In this document: in pieces, positions 32,617 to 40,411 of the stretch | How positions within the stretch are numbered: position 1 is the first letter of the stretch | How the letters are laid out: each line of letters opens with the position of its first letter | Origin: Oligoflexales bacterium | Lineage (GTDB): Bacteria > Bdellovibrionota_B > Oligoflexia > Oligoflexales > RGVZ01 | NCBI GenBank assembly: GCA_947468665.1 | Contig: CANILH010000007.1 | Span: 1 to 63,557 of the forward strand | Direction of reading: 5' to 3' | Length of the DNA stretch: 63,557 nt | Notes under the pieces: generated by a model | Databases searched by the model: none | Seen by the model: only the letters and a program-made list of their open reading frames with translations | What the model was told of the DNA's origin: nothing | Program-made: the position numbers and the translations under genes

Positions 32617-32652
32617 GGGGCAAGGGGTTGAAGAGGCCCCCAGCCCCTTTTT
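32617..32652 (+). terminator. Terminator-like hairpin with no gene upstream on its strand
   Basis: GGGGC pairs with GCCCC, enclosing GGGG and CCCC as an inner stem, and five Ts follow. On the plus strand there is no protein gene for more than 1 kb upstream. It may end an unseen small RNA, or antisense transcription through tRNA-Val, or be chance. The surrounding 32541-32784 gap otherwise shows nothing clear. Confidence 0.5.
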
Positions 32653-32784
32653 AATGCCCATTTATTGAGCTTATCGACCCGGAAGTTTGCGCTCCTAATG
32701 ACGTTGCCGCGGTGTTACGGTGCCCCCGCGGCAGGGGGAGAGTCAGTTGTCGCCTCAGACCAAGACCGTCAAAAGGAAAATGAA

Positions 32785-32979
32785 ATGCGTCACGAATTCA
32801 AAATAGAGGAACCTGGAATAACATTGACCCAGGCATTGAAGTTTAAGGGCATAGTCGACAGCGGCGGCCAGGGTAAGGCGCTGATTGCCGATGGTCGCGT
32901 TCGTGTAAACGGTGAAGTCGAGCTACGCAAAAGACGGCAGATGGTCGTTGGCGATGTTGTTGAGTTAGAGACGGAGTGA
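32785..32979 (+). CDS. S4 domain RNA-binding protein (YbcJ-like)
   Basis: A 64-residue protein made of a single S4 fold: TLTQALKFKGIVDSGGQGKALIADGRVRVNGEVELRKRRQMVVGDVVEL. The GxVxVNGxxxxRR pattern is the RNA-binding face of YbcJ/YaaA-type proteins, thought to act near ribosome assembly or RNA modification. The ATG follows AAAGGAAA; the longer open frame upstream has no RBS and low-complexity content. Confidence 0.88.
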   Translation: MRHEFKIEEPGITLTQALKFKGIVDSGGQGKALIADGRVRVNGEVELRKRRQMVVGDVVELETE

Positions 32980-33016
32980 GAAAGCTCGCTTCCAGATCAA
33001 TTGGAAGGACGCAGAC

Positions 33017-33520
33017 ATGAATAATATAACAGATCTACAATCAGTTTTTGAGAGTGTGTCACGATCGCTCAAAGGCGAGAAGTGGTTTAAAAAGGATGGG
33101 TGGATGGTATCAATCCACCCGTATCCCGCGTCAAAACCGGATGGCGTGACTCTTCACGTCTTCAAGAAAAATTGGTTAAATGAGGATCGCAAAGGGATTC
33201 ATATTGAATCCTACCTCGCGCTGGACCTTAGAAAACGCCGTCGTACTTACATCGCACTTCACATTCTCCACCATGACAAGATACCCGGTACAACTTTGAA
33301 GCGAATTATTCTCTCAAAACCAATCGTGGATGATATAATCGATACTGTCCGTGATTGGAGCGGTTACGAAATCCGCGCCGGAAAATATGGACAACAACCT
33401 TTTGGCAAAATTCTTGATGGGGTGGATGATGCCTTCCCAAAGGACTTGCTGCTGGAAATAAATCAGCTGTGCAGAATTGTTGGACCAGTTGTCGACCGCA
33501 TGCTGGAGCTGCATCTGTAA
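33017..33520 (+). CDS. Hypothetical soluble protein
   Basis: A 167-residue protein with no signal peptide or membrane helix. GGAAGGA precedes the ATG. Visible features are an N-terminal helix, a beta-rich centre (GWMVSIHPYPASKPDGVTLHVFKKNW, then HIESYLALDLRKRRRTYIALHILHHD) and a C-terminal helical region ending in VVDRMLELHL. I recognise no family. It starts 37 bases after the S4 gene and may be co-transcribed with it. Confidence 0.6.
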   Translation: MNNITDLQSVFESVSRSLKGEKWFKKDGWMVSIHPYPASKPDGVTLHVFKKNWLNEDRKGIHIESYLALDLRKRRRTYIALHILHHDKIPGTTLKRIILSKPIVDDIIDTVRDWSGYEIRAGKYGQQPFGKILDGVDDAFPKDLLLEINQLCRIVGPVVDRMLELHL

Positions 33521-33692
33521 CTACACGATATTATAGTTGCCCGCACTTTAGTGCTTTAATCAGAGTCACGATGATTGAAGTGAAAGTGAATAATGATGGT
33601 AAAGTGAGCAATAGACATCCCAGGATGACTAACGATAGCTGCATTTTTGTTCCTCCAACCCAGCCTTGTCAGTATTTTCGATGATAGACCTA

Positions 33693-33935
33693 TTATTTGT
33701 CGTTAAGCGGTTGCGTTTTGTAGACAATATGAACTGCAGAGTTATCGTCAGTGGCGTGGATCAAAAGCTTGGGTTGAGCGTGGTGTTGATGGTCACTTTC
33801 GCGGGATGCGTTTTGCGCCTGACCACAGTCCCAGGTAATCGTGCCGTTGGAATTGTGATGATGGTCGCAATAGTGTGTATGTGCTTTCGCAGTGAAAGCA
33901 GTAAACATGAGAGCAAATGCGGCAATAAATTTCAT
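33693..33935 (-). CDS. Small His-rich secreted protein (short paralogue)
   Basis: An 80-residue protein with a signal peptide (MKFIAAFALMFTAFTAKAH) and AGGAGA before the ATG. The mature part is rich in histidine (THYCDHHHNSN, SDHQHHAQPK) with two cysteines, which suggests metal binding. The end, HHAQPKLLIHATDDNSAVHIVYK, lines up with HHPKHNMLIYGFEEIFASHVVYK in the next protein on the same strand, so the two look like tandem duplicates with this one shortened. Function unknown; metal (copper, zinc or nickel) handling is a guess from composition. Confidence 0.65.
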   Translation of the reverse strand: MKFIAAFALMFTAFTAKAHTHYCDHHHNSNGTITWDCGQAQNASRESDHQHHAQPKLLIHATDDNSAVHIVYKTQPLNDK

Positions 33936-34022
33936 TTTTATTTCTCCTAATTAATGTCATCCCAACTCCACGTTCGGGTTTCATTGAGAGTTAAAATTCT
34001 AGTGCCGGAGTGAATCAATCCG

Positions 34023-34448
34023 TCAAAATGTCGGCAGCTCGTTAAAAAACAGTATTTTGAAATTGTCCTTAGTGATGACGACTCCTGTCGCCAGGGTCTC
34101 CCGCTCTCCCGATGACGTCTCCCGCTGTAGAGTTCCTGATAGGGAGTCCATTTCACGGATTTTGCTGATATCCATTTCATCAAGCAGTAAAAATAAGCTT
34201 TCGTCCGGATGGGTCGCTCTTCCCCGTATGTAAGCGGTCTTGACGTCGTCAGTCAGTGTCAAGCTTAGGATAATCTGATAATTGTGCGGTGCCTTATAGA
34301 CGACGTGTGAGGCAAATATCTCTTCGAATCCATAAATCAACATATTGTGCTTGGGGTGATGATGGTGGTCATTGTCGGCAGTCGCGGCAGTGACGTTCTG
34401 CGCGGTCATGAAAATCAGGGCGAAACTCAGTAAGATCTTTCTAAACAT
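34023..34448 (-). CDS. His-motif secreted protein (long paralogue)
   Basis: A 141-residue protein with a signal peptide ending near VTAAT and AAAGGA before the ATG. A DNDHHHHPKH cluster opens the mature chain, followed by the block shared with the shorter neighbour (LIYGFEEIFASHVVYK) and then about 85 residues with alternating beta pattern that the short copy lacks. It is divergent from a LysR-type regulator gene, a layout in which the regulator normally controls the neighbour. No family recognised. Confidence 0.7.
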   Translation of the reverse strand: MFRKILLSFALIFMTAQNVTAATADNDHHHHPKHNMLIYGFEEIFASHVVYKAPHNYQIILSLTLTDDVKTAYIRGRATHPDESLFLLLDEMDISKIREMDSLSGTLQRETSSGERETLATGVVITKDNFKILFFNELPTF

Positions 34449-34532
34449 GGAAGGGTCCTTTCGTTGTGTTGTGAATGGATGCGAATGCCGAGGACATTGC
34501 CGAAATCTAAAATAATTGTAAAATTCATATAT

Positions 34533-34548
34533 TTGATCTATATATCAA
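34533..34548. promoter_or_regulatory. Candidate LysR-type operator
   Basis: TTGATCTATATATCAA is a dyad (TTGAT, six bases, ATCAA) in the AT-rich 105-base gap between the divergent LysR and His-motif genes. It fits the loose LysR T-N11-A pattern and sits only five bases before the regulator's start, as expected for autorepression. Confidence 0.5.
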
Positions 34549-34553
34549 TTTAA

Positions 34554-35420
34554 ATGAATCTACTTAGTCCCAATCTTCAAGCCTTCCTCACCGTGTATCG
34601 GCACAAGACTTTGCTTGCCGCGGCGCGAGAGCTTGGTATCGGCCAAACCGGCGTCACACAGAGGATCAAATCTCTGGAGCAGGATGTCGGGACGTCGCTA
34701 TTTCTAAGAAGCCGCAAGGGCATGGAATTGACTGCTGAGGGGCGCGCGCTCTTGAGGCATTGCTTGCTGATTGAGGAATCTGAGGGCCGGCTCGTTGCCG
34801 AGATAAAGGACGCCGGGCGCGTGAGTTCTGTCGATATTCGGATATCTGGACCGACGAGTTTTATATCTGGCCGTGTTGTGCCCCGCATGGCGGCGGTCTT
34901 TAAGAAATGGCCCATGCTGAATATTCATTTTATGATTGATGACGCGAAGGACCGGACGTCTCTTCTGAAAAGTGATCTAGCGGATATCGTCGTTCTTTAT
35001 CCCCACCAGGTGGCACTTGAGTTTGACAGCAAGGTCCTGCGGCCGGACGAGTATTGTCTTTTGGGGCATCCCTCATGGAAGGGGAGGGCACTGACTGACA
35101 TTTTAGAGCATGAGCGTCTATTTGCCTTTCACGCGGAAGACGAGACCAGTTTAAATTATCTCAAGACTTACGGCCTGCTGAAGCATCTTAAGAGGCAGCG
35201 ACTATTCGTGAATGAAAACCACGCGCTCATCACGCTATTAACTGAAGGGGTTGGATTCGGACTTCTTCTTAAGGAAATCGCCGAACCACTTCTCAGGGAT
35301 AAAAAGCTCATATTGTTGAACGACGGTAAGCTTCTAAAAGATCCACTGGCCTTGGCTTGGTATCCCAGGGCTCAGATGCCCAAATACTTTAAGGATGTAT
35401 TGGCGGTCATTCATAGGTGA
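34554..35420 (+). CDS. LysR family transcriptional regulator
   Basis: A 288-residue regulator. The N-terminal winged helix-turn-helix reads FLTVYRHKTLLAAARELGIGQTGVTQRIKSLEQDVGTSLFLRSRKGMELTAEG, and a periplasmic-binding-like co-inducer domain starts near residue 90. No RBS is visible in the AT-rich bases before the ATG, so translation may be leaderless or weak. It is divergent from the His-motif secreted gene, its most likely target. Ligand unknown. Confidence 0.92.
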   Translation: MNLLSPNLQAFLTVYRHKTLLAAARELGIGQTGVTQRIKSLEQDVGTSLFLRSRKGMELTAEGRALLRHCLLIEESEGRLVAEIKDAGRVSSVDIRISGPTSFISGRVVPRMAAVFKKWPMLNIHFMIDDAKDRTSLLKSDLADIVVLYPHQVALEFDSKVLRPDEYCLLGHPSWKGRALTDILEHERLFAFHAEDETSLNYLKTYGLLKHLKRQRLFVNENHALITLLTEGVGFGLLLKEIAEPLLRDKKLILLNDGKLLKDPLALAWYPRAQMPKYFKDVLAVIHR

Positions 35421-35459
35421 CCCGACAGCAATACTGGAAATTGGTCGAAAGACGCGGGC

Positions 35460-35753
35460 TTAAGCGATTCGCTTACGCCGCTCTTCTTCGAGCTTTTGAA
35501 CCAACCAGATTTTGATCAAAGGCTGTCTCGCGACACCGGCTCTCTGAGCTTCCTTGTCGAGTTCTGTAAGGAGCCACTCTGGGAGGTCAAGATTTACCTT
35601 CCGGATCTTGGGTTCTTTCACCGTGCCACGGGCGGTGAAGATCGCTCCGAGATCAGAGGACTCCAGAATATCGTCCATTTCACCCGCGCTCTTAAAAGTT
35701 CTCACTGTCGCTGACGCTTTGGATTTTTTTGATATAGGCTTTTTTCTCGGCAT
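35460..35753 (-). CDS. brnA: BrnA-type antitoxin (CopG/ribbon-helix-helix)
   Basis: A 97-residue protein with a basic N-terminus and a C-terminal ribbon-helix-helix: KVNLDLPEWLLTELDKEAQRAGVARQPLIKIWLVQKLEEE. GGAGGG precedes the ATG, so the start inside the toxin gene is well supported; overlap with brnT is 62 bases. BrnA dimers bind both BrnT and the operon promoter in the Brucella system. An ATG at 35681 would give a shorter form starting after the toxin stop. Confidence 0.82.
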   Translation of the reverse strand: MPRKKPISKKSKASATVRTFKSAGEMDDILESSDLGAIFTARGTVKEPKIRKVNLDLPEWLLTELDKEAQRAGVARQPLIKIWLVQKLEEERRKRIA

Positions 35754-35991
35754 TTCTGGCCCTCCTGACGGATATTAGTCTTAGCTTTGTACCGCGCGTA
35801 GTCCAAATGGCAGTATAAATAGTGTCGGCAATGACCCCAAGTGTAGCGCCACGTGTTTCTCCCGCCTGAGTTTTGGCAATCGTTTCGACTTCAAGTGTTT
35901 GGCCAGTCCAAAGAACGAGGGCCTCCTCAAAGCTAACTCCGTGCTTTGTCACATTCGCGGCGGACTTCAATGGATTCCATTCGAATTCCAT
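35692..35991 (-). CDS. brnT: BrnT family toxin (RelE-like RNase)
   Basis: A 99-residue protein with the BrnT hallmarks: FEWNPLKSAANVTKHGVSFEEAL at the N-terminus and LRLISVRRARNAEKKAY near the C-terminus, matching the RxxSxRRARxxEKxxY motif. BrnT is a ribosome-independent or ribosome-associated RNase of the RelE fold. The C-terminus runs about 13 residues past the usual end because the frame overlaps the antitoxin start. Toxin-first order is normal for brnTA. Confidence 0.86.
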   Translation of the reverse strand: MEFEWNPLKSAANVTKHGVSFEEALVLWTGQTLEVETIAKTQAGETRGATLGVIADTIYTAIWTTRGTKLRLISVRRARNAEKKAYIKKIQSVSDSENF

Positions 35992-36069
35992 ACTGAAAAT
36001 ATACCTTTTCTATGATTTTAGCAATTGACTCAACGGCAGCCCAAATAGGCGGCCCTAAACAAACACATG

Positions 36070-36085
36070 CCATACAAATGTATGG
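36070..36085. promoter_or_regulatory. Palindrome upstream of brnT
   Basis: CCATACAAATGTATGG, a 6-bp dyad about 80 bases upstream of brnT. It shares ATACAAAT with the palindrome at 36259, so both may be sites for one regulator, perhaps BrnA. This is inferred from position only. Confidence 0.45.
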
Positions 36086-36254
36086 AAAATCAAATTAAAA
36101 GGCGACGAGAAATCGAGCTGCCAACGAGCCTTGATTAGCACTGTCACCCGCTGACTCCGGCGCAGGAGCTGAGTGGGGCTGTATTCTAAATAGTGGACGC
36201 GGGAAATTGAGCGGCTCCGAAATCTTCGCCTTTCTTTAAATTTATGGGCCCCTA

Positions 36255-36275
36255 AAAATACAAATTTGTACTTTT
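36255..36275. promoter_or_regulatory. Second palindrome in the brnT upstream gap
   Basis: TACAAATTTGTA (36259-36270) is a perfect 12-base palindrome flanked by AAAA and CTTTT. It resembles the brnT-proximal palindrome. Confidence 0.45.
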
Positions 36276-36656
36276 AAGGCACCATAGATATTAAAGATGT
36301 GAAAGCAGGGTTTGATTACGGACGGGACTTGCCAAGGCGGTGTTCGATGTAATTGCCCAGGGCATACAGAGGGATATTTTGAATTCCGCCATCAAGGCGA
36401 AGGTTGAGGGCGGTTGTTCGAGACAAATATAGTTTGAAAAAATCGGTTCTGACCAAGTTTAACGCCGGGAAGCTAGCGCGGCGCACGGGTTCCTCCGGAT
36501 TAATGTATAAAGCAATAAATTATTCCTCTGAAAAACTGAGGAACAGTCGTAATACACGGTAATAATTAATTAAAAGTAAGGATTCAAAGGCTGGTATTTT
36601 CGTTTGTTATTATTTTAAATTTAATTATGTAATATCATTGTATTATCATGATATAT

Positions 36657-36672
36657 GTCAAGTATTATTGAC
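36657..36672. promoter_or_regulatory. Candidate operator of the XRE/AbiEii-like pair
   Basis: GTCAAGTATTATTGAC is a dyad (GTCAA, six bases, TTGAC) 58 bases before the XRE gene, inside an AT-rich promoter-like stretch. Autoregulation by the XRE protein is expected for such modules. Confidence 0.45.
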
Positions 36673-36730
36673 GAATTCCGAAGAGGTCTCGTAATGTAAC
36701 TGTTGAGGGCCGGTACGAACGGAGGCTGAA

Positions 36731-37216
36731 TTGAACCTAAAGACTGTAGAAGCTCTGGCTCGCGCTCGTGGGATGAATCAGTCAGATCTTGCCCGTGCCG
36801 CGGGTGTATCCCGTCAGCGGGTTTCCCAGTGGTTCAAGATGGATGAAGCGCGTGACGACGTGAATCTGCGGTCGGATCATTTGCGCGATCTTGCCGCCGC
36901 ACTCGAGGTCCGTGTCGATGATTTGCTGAGACCTTTACCGCTTGTCGGTGAAGGCGACCTCATACGAATTGAAACAACGAACTTGCTCTGGGATAAGCTT
37001 TATCCAGATCTCGTGGCGTTTGCTATTGATGCCGGAAAATTTCGCGCGAAGGCAATGGCTAGACTGGTGCAGGTGTATGGATTATTCGCCTCGGCTCGTA
37101 TGCTGGGTGAAAAAGTCTGGTCGAAATTTCCTGAGTACAAAAAACATATTCAACCAACCTACAGAAAAGAACTGGAGGCGCTATGGAGTCTTCGCGAAAG
37201 CCGGATGAGTCGCTAG
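36731..37216 (+). CDS. XRE-family HTH regulator (probable antitoxin)
   Basis: A 161-residue protein starting at TTG with GGAGG seven bases upstream. Residues 5-65 form a Cro/CI-type helix-turn-helix (MNQSDLARAAGVSRQRVSQWF, then LRDLAAALEVRVDDLL). The C-terminal 90 residues are helical and unassigned. It overlaps the next gene, a nucleotidyltransferase-like protein, by 34 bases. Such a pair matches toxin-antitoxin modules of AbiEi/AbiEii or XRE/MNT style; here the first gene is a plain XRE protein rather than a standard AbiEi. Confidence 0.85.
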   Translation: MNLKTVEALARARGMNQSDLARAAGVSRQRVSQWFKMDEARDDVNLRSDHLRDLAAALEVRVDDLLRPLPLVGEGDLIRIETTNLLWDKLYPDLVAFAIDAGKFRAKAMARLVQVYGLFASARMLGEKVWSKFPEYKKHIQPTYRKELEALWSLRESRMSR

Positions 37217-37947
37217 CGGTAAAAACCCTGCCCGCGCCATTGCTGCGGGCAATCAGGGAGGTCTTTGCCGCCGCTGGTCCTGGAATTGCTTTGGTTGGTG
37301 GTACGGCTCTGGCAGGATTTTACGCCGCGCACCGCAAGTCAGATGATATGGATATTTTCACCGCTGACGCCGATGCCCAAAAGGCGGCCGTCGCGGCGGC
37401 GAAGAACCTGGTCAACCTTGGCGCGACGATTGACCGTGAGCGGCATAGTCCAATGTTTTACCATTCCGTCGCGAGGTGGGATCATCATGAGTTCACTATC
37501 GACGTTGTTTTGGATCACCGGATTTTTCAGGTGGGGATATTTTTGACCACACCTGGTGGAATCGCGGTCGCTGATCTAGAGACTCTGCTCAAGATGAAGC
37601 TTGCCACTCTGGTCAGCCGTTGCAGCGAAAAAGACTTGTTTGATCTCGAATGGCTGATGACGAATTATAAAACGCTGACCGTTCCCGATATTTTAACACT
37701 GGGACATGAGATTGATGGTGGCTATCACGCGGAGTCGGTGTTGATATCGCTGGCAAACGCTAAGACGAGCGCGGAGTCCTGTGGATTCGCCGTAAAATTC
37801 GGTATCAGCCAAGACGCGGCCTATGAGCGCGTCGTAGCGACTAAAGAATTGTTTACGAGAATTTTTATGGACTATTTAGAGGCTGATCGTCAGACGCCTG
37901 AAATCGGCAGACTTATTCGTGCTCTGAAAAAACGCGTTAAACGCTAG
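37183..37947 (+). CDS. AbiEii-like nucleotidyltransferase (probable toxin)
   Basis: A 254-residue protein with the nucleotidyltransferase core IALVGGTALAGFYAAHRKSDDMDIF: GG(T/S)AL followed by DxDxF, as in AbiEii/MNT proteins, with the later VADLETLLKMKLATLVSRCSEKDLFDLEWL segment common to the family. GGAGG precedes the ATG. AbiEii enzymes act as GTP-dependent transferases, and the related MenT modifies tRNA. The target here is unknown. It converges on the methyltransferase gene, whose end overlaps it by 11 bases. Confidence 0.83.
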   Translation: MESSRKPDESLAVKTLPAPLLRAIREVFAAAGPGIALVGGTALAGFYAAHRKSDDMDIFTADADAQKAAVAAAKNLVNLGATIDRERHSPMFYHSVARWDHHEFTIDVVLDHRIFQVGIFLTTPGGIAVADLETLLKMKLATLVSRCSEKDLFDLEWLMTNYKTLTVPDILTLGHEIDGGYHAESVLISLANAKTSAESCGFAVKFGISQDAAYERVVATKELFTRIFMDYLEADRQTPEIGRLIRALKKRVKR

Positions 37948-39001
37948 GTTTGGGCAGACCATGCTGACGATAGTACTCACCAGCGACCAGTGCCGCGGCG
38001 ACGCCAACATTGAGGCTTTGAACGGCGCCAGATCCTGGGATAGCTATCATGCCGGCAGCCGCTTTGCGGGCGTCCGCTGAAAGGCCACGGGCCTCGTTAC
38101 CAAGAATAACGGCCATTCTTGCGGGAAGTGCTCCCGCCTCGCCGGCGCTATAGAGACTCACGCGGCCTTTCAAGGCAGTACCAAGTACAGTCATGCCGCG
38201 CTGACGCAGCTCGGTGGTGATAACGGCAATGGAAGGGCCAGAGATAAACTCGACTGTCTCACCGCCGCCTTCGGCTGTGCGAAGAAGAGCCGCGGATGGC
38301 TTAAAGTCCTTTTCATTGGGAAGAATGATATAGCGGCACCCAAAGTTGGCGGAGCTCCTGAGGATCGCTCCGACGTTGTGGGGATTGGCGATGTCTTCCA
38401 GGATCAAAACAAATCCTGGGCTTGAGCCTTGGTCTTCCAGCGCGGAGAGGAATAAATCCCAGGTCGGGGGAACGCGTCTTTTCGCGATGATGCACACGCC
38501 CTCGTGGTGACTGCTGCCGGAGATTTTCTCCATGTCAGCTGGGGTCACGACATGGTAGGCCTTGCGGCGGCGCACGCAGGATTTTATGAGTTCAGAGAAT
38601 TCCTCAAGGCGGGACTCGACCAAGTAGACGCGGATGATGTCTTCGGCCCTTGTGTCGTAAAGTTTTTGGCAGGCGTTGTAGCCGCAGAGTTTGATCTCGT
38701 CGGCCTGACCTTTGCCGCGGTTGGCTTCGCTTTGGATGGAGGCCGGACGGGTATCACGGACGGGTTGACTTGGTCTTGTGGAGTAGGACTTTGGCGCGGT
38801 TGACTGGCCGGTTGTAGTATAGGACCGGGGTGCCGGGCTTGTGCTGCTGTAAGACCTTGGTGCGGTCGTGGAGTATGATCGGGGGGTGTTATCGGTGGTC
38901 GAGTATGATCTTGGCTCAGACTGGGTGCTGTAGGACGGATTAGGTCTGGAGTCGCGGCTGGAGTAGGATTTTCTCGGTGATTCCTGACGGTTATATTCCA
39001 T
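37937..39001 (-). CDS. TrmH/SpoU family RNA methyltransferase with a Ser/Tyr-rich N-terminal tail
   Basis: A 354-residue protein. Residues 1-95 are low complexity, with repeats of the form PRSYSTT and basic residues, then an RlmB-type substrate domain (KLCGYNACQKLYDTRAEDIIRVYL) and a SPOUT catalytic domain. Motif 1 is EDIANPHNVGAILRSSANFG, motif 2 VILGNEARGLS and motif 3 SLNVGVAAALVAGEYYR. It is a 2'-O-ribose methyltransferase of rRNA or tRNA; target unknown. GGAGCG precedes the ATG. It is a paralogue of the enzyme at 10.7 kb; the tail is unusual for the family. Confidence 0.88.
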   Translation of the reverse strand: MEYNRQESPRKSYSSRDSRPNPSYSTQSEPRSYSTTDNTPRSYSTTAPRSYSSTSPAPRSYTTTGQSTAPKSYSTRPSQPVRDTRPASIQSEANRGKGQADEIKLCGYNACQKLYDTRAEDIIRVYLVESRLEEFSELIKSCVRRRKAYHVVTPADMEKISGSSHHEGVCIIAKRRVPPTWDLFLSALEDQGSSPGFVLILEDIANPHNVGAILRSSANFGCRYIILPNEKDFKPSAALLRTAEGGGETVEFISGPSIAVITTELRQRGMTVLGTALKGRVSLYSAGEAGALPARMAVILGNEARGLSADARKAAAGMIAIPGSGAVQSLNVGVAAALVAGEYYRQHGLPKPSV

Positions 39002-39226
39002 AGTTCACGCTCCATGAAGCCCAATAAAGGGGGGCTTTGACTGCTTAATTAATAACCTGGCAGGGCGTTGATACATTGTTTTCAAGCCGGTCTCAATAGG
39101 TTTTATGAATTTTTTAATACAAAACGTCATTTGACCATTGAAATAGCCCAATGGGCTTGTTATATGGGGCGCTCCCATACAGAGGACATTCCTGTCCTTG
39201 ATCCAAGCAGTCCGAGGAGGACTTAT

Positions 39227-40405
39227 ATGGCTACCGGCTTACTTCCCGTCGTTAAAATGAAAACTCCCAAAAAATTCTCACACCCATGGGTGTTTCAGAA
39301 AATGGTGGAACGCGGACAAAGTGAAACACGTCCTAAAAACGGCTCGGTCGTTGACCTGCTTGATACGGATGGATCCTGGGTTGGCCGCGGACTTTATAAC
39401 GGTCACTCTAGGATCGCTGTCAGGCTTTTGACCGAGAATAATTTGGAGGACATCACGGAAGACTTTTTCGTTGATCGCTTCCGCAGAGCTCTGCAGCTTC
39501 GCCGGGATGTCTTAAAGTTGGAAGAGGTGACCGATGCTTACCGGCTTGTGCATTCTGAGGCTGATGGTTTAAGTGGGCTTGTGATCGACCGGTTTGGCGA
39601 TATGCTGGTGATAGAGTACTTCTCAAGTGGGATGTACCGACTTCATAAAGTTATCGAGTCGGCTTTAAGACATTTTTTCCCGGACGCTAAAATATACTTT
39701 TTTGCCCAGGAACACGTTCAAAAACAAGAGTCGATCGATATCCGTAGCCCCAAGATCCCTGATCCTATCATCGTCACCGAGCACGGTCTAAAATTTCATG
39801 TGGCTCCCGGCACAAAACATAAAACAGGATTTTTCTGCGATCAGCGGGATAACAGAAAGCTTCTCGCTGATTTAAATCGCGGCGGTAGAGTTCTTGATAT
39901 TTGCTGTAACAGCGGCGGTTTCGCCGTCTACGGCAAAACCCTCGGCGGCGGCAGTGAGGTGACAGGCCTCGATCTTGATGAGGAAGTTATTGAGCTTGCG
40001 GGTAAGAACGCGAAGCTGAACGACGCGGAGATCAAGTTCGTTCACGCGGACTTGTTCCCGTGGCTGCGCGAGGCGGCGACGAAAAAACAAACCTGGGATA
40101 CGGTTATTCTTGATCCGTCCAAGCAGACGCGGAGCCGGGAAGACGTCCATTCAGCCCTCAAAAAATACTGTGACATGAATCGCCAGGCGATTTCTGTCGT
40201 GAAGCCAGGTGGTGTTTTCGCCACGTTCTCCTGTACTGGGCTTGTAAGCGAGGACGAGTTTTTGGAATCTATCCGCCGCGGAGCCTTCCAGGCTGGACGG
40301 CAGGTGCAGATATTTAAAATCAGCGGTGCCGCTGGTGATCATCCACATCTAGTTAATGTGCCCGAGAGCCGATACCTGAAGGCGGTTTGGGCACGCGTCT
40401 GGTGA
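39227..40405 (+). CDS. Class I SAM-dependent rRNA methyltransferase (RlmI-like)
   Basis: A 392-residue protein. It has an N-terminal PUA-type domain (PKKFSHPWVFQKMVERG, then GSVVDLLDTDGSWVGRGLYN), a central EEHAD-like domain and a Rossmann methyltransferase fold with VLDICCNSGGFAVYGKTLGG as motif I and VILDPSKQTRS as motif IV. RlmI methylates C1962 of 23S rRNA at C5; a similar target is likely but unproven. The ATG at 39227 follows GAGGAGG; the upstream open frame of 53 codons lacks domain similarity and an RBS. Confidence 0.9.
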   Translation: MATGLLPVVKMKTPKKFSHPWVFQKMVERGQSETRPKNGSVVDLLDTDGSWVGRGLYNGHSRIAVRLLTENNLEDITEDFFVDRFRRALQLRRDVLKLEEVTDAYRLVHSEADGLSGLVIDRFGDMLVIEYFSSGMYRLHKVIESALRHFFPDAKIYFFAQEHVQKQESIDIRSPKIPDPIIVTEHGLKFHVAPGTKHKTGFFCDQRDNRKLLADLNRGGRVLDICCNSGGFAVYGKTLGGGSEVTGLDLDEEVIELAGKNAKLNDAEIKFVHADLFPWLREAATKKQTWDTVILDPSKQTRSREDVHSALKKYCDMNRQAISVVKPGGVFATFSCTGLVSEDEFLESIRRGAFQAGRQVQIFKISGAAGDHPHLVNVPESRYLKAVWARVW

Positions 40406-40411
40406 GAACTC

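Larger units (their letters stand above)
35992..36730. other. 739-base gap with palindromes and a possible decayed frame
   Basis: No intact gene seen. Two related palindromes lie at 36070-36085 and 36259-36270. Between about 36345 and 36480 a frame reads VFDVIAQGIQRDILNSAIKAKVEGG and then meets stops, which may be a gene remnant. The last 130 bases are very AT-rich and hold the probable promoter and operator of the XRE/AbiEii-like pair. Confidence 0.5.

Noticed and set aside
39068-39226. N-terminal extension of the RlmI-like methyltransferase
   Set aside because: GAGGAGG precedes the ATG at 39227 and the family PUA domain begins there.
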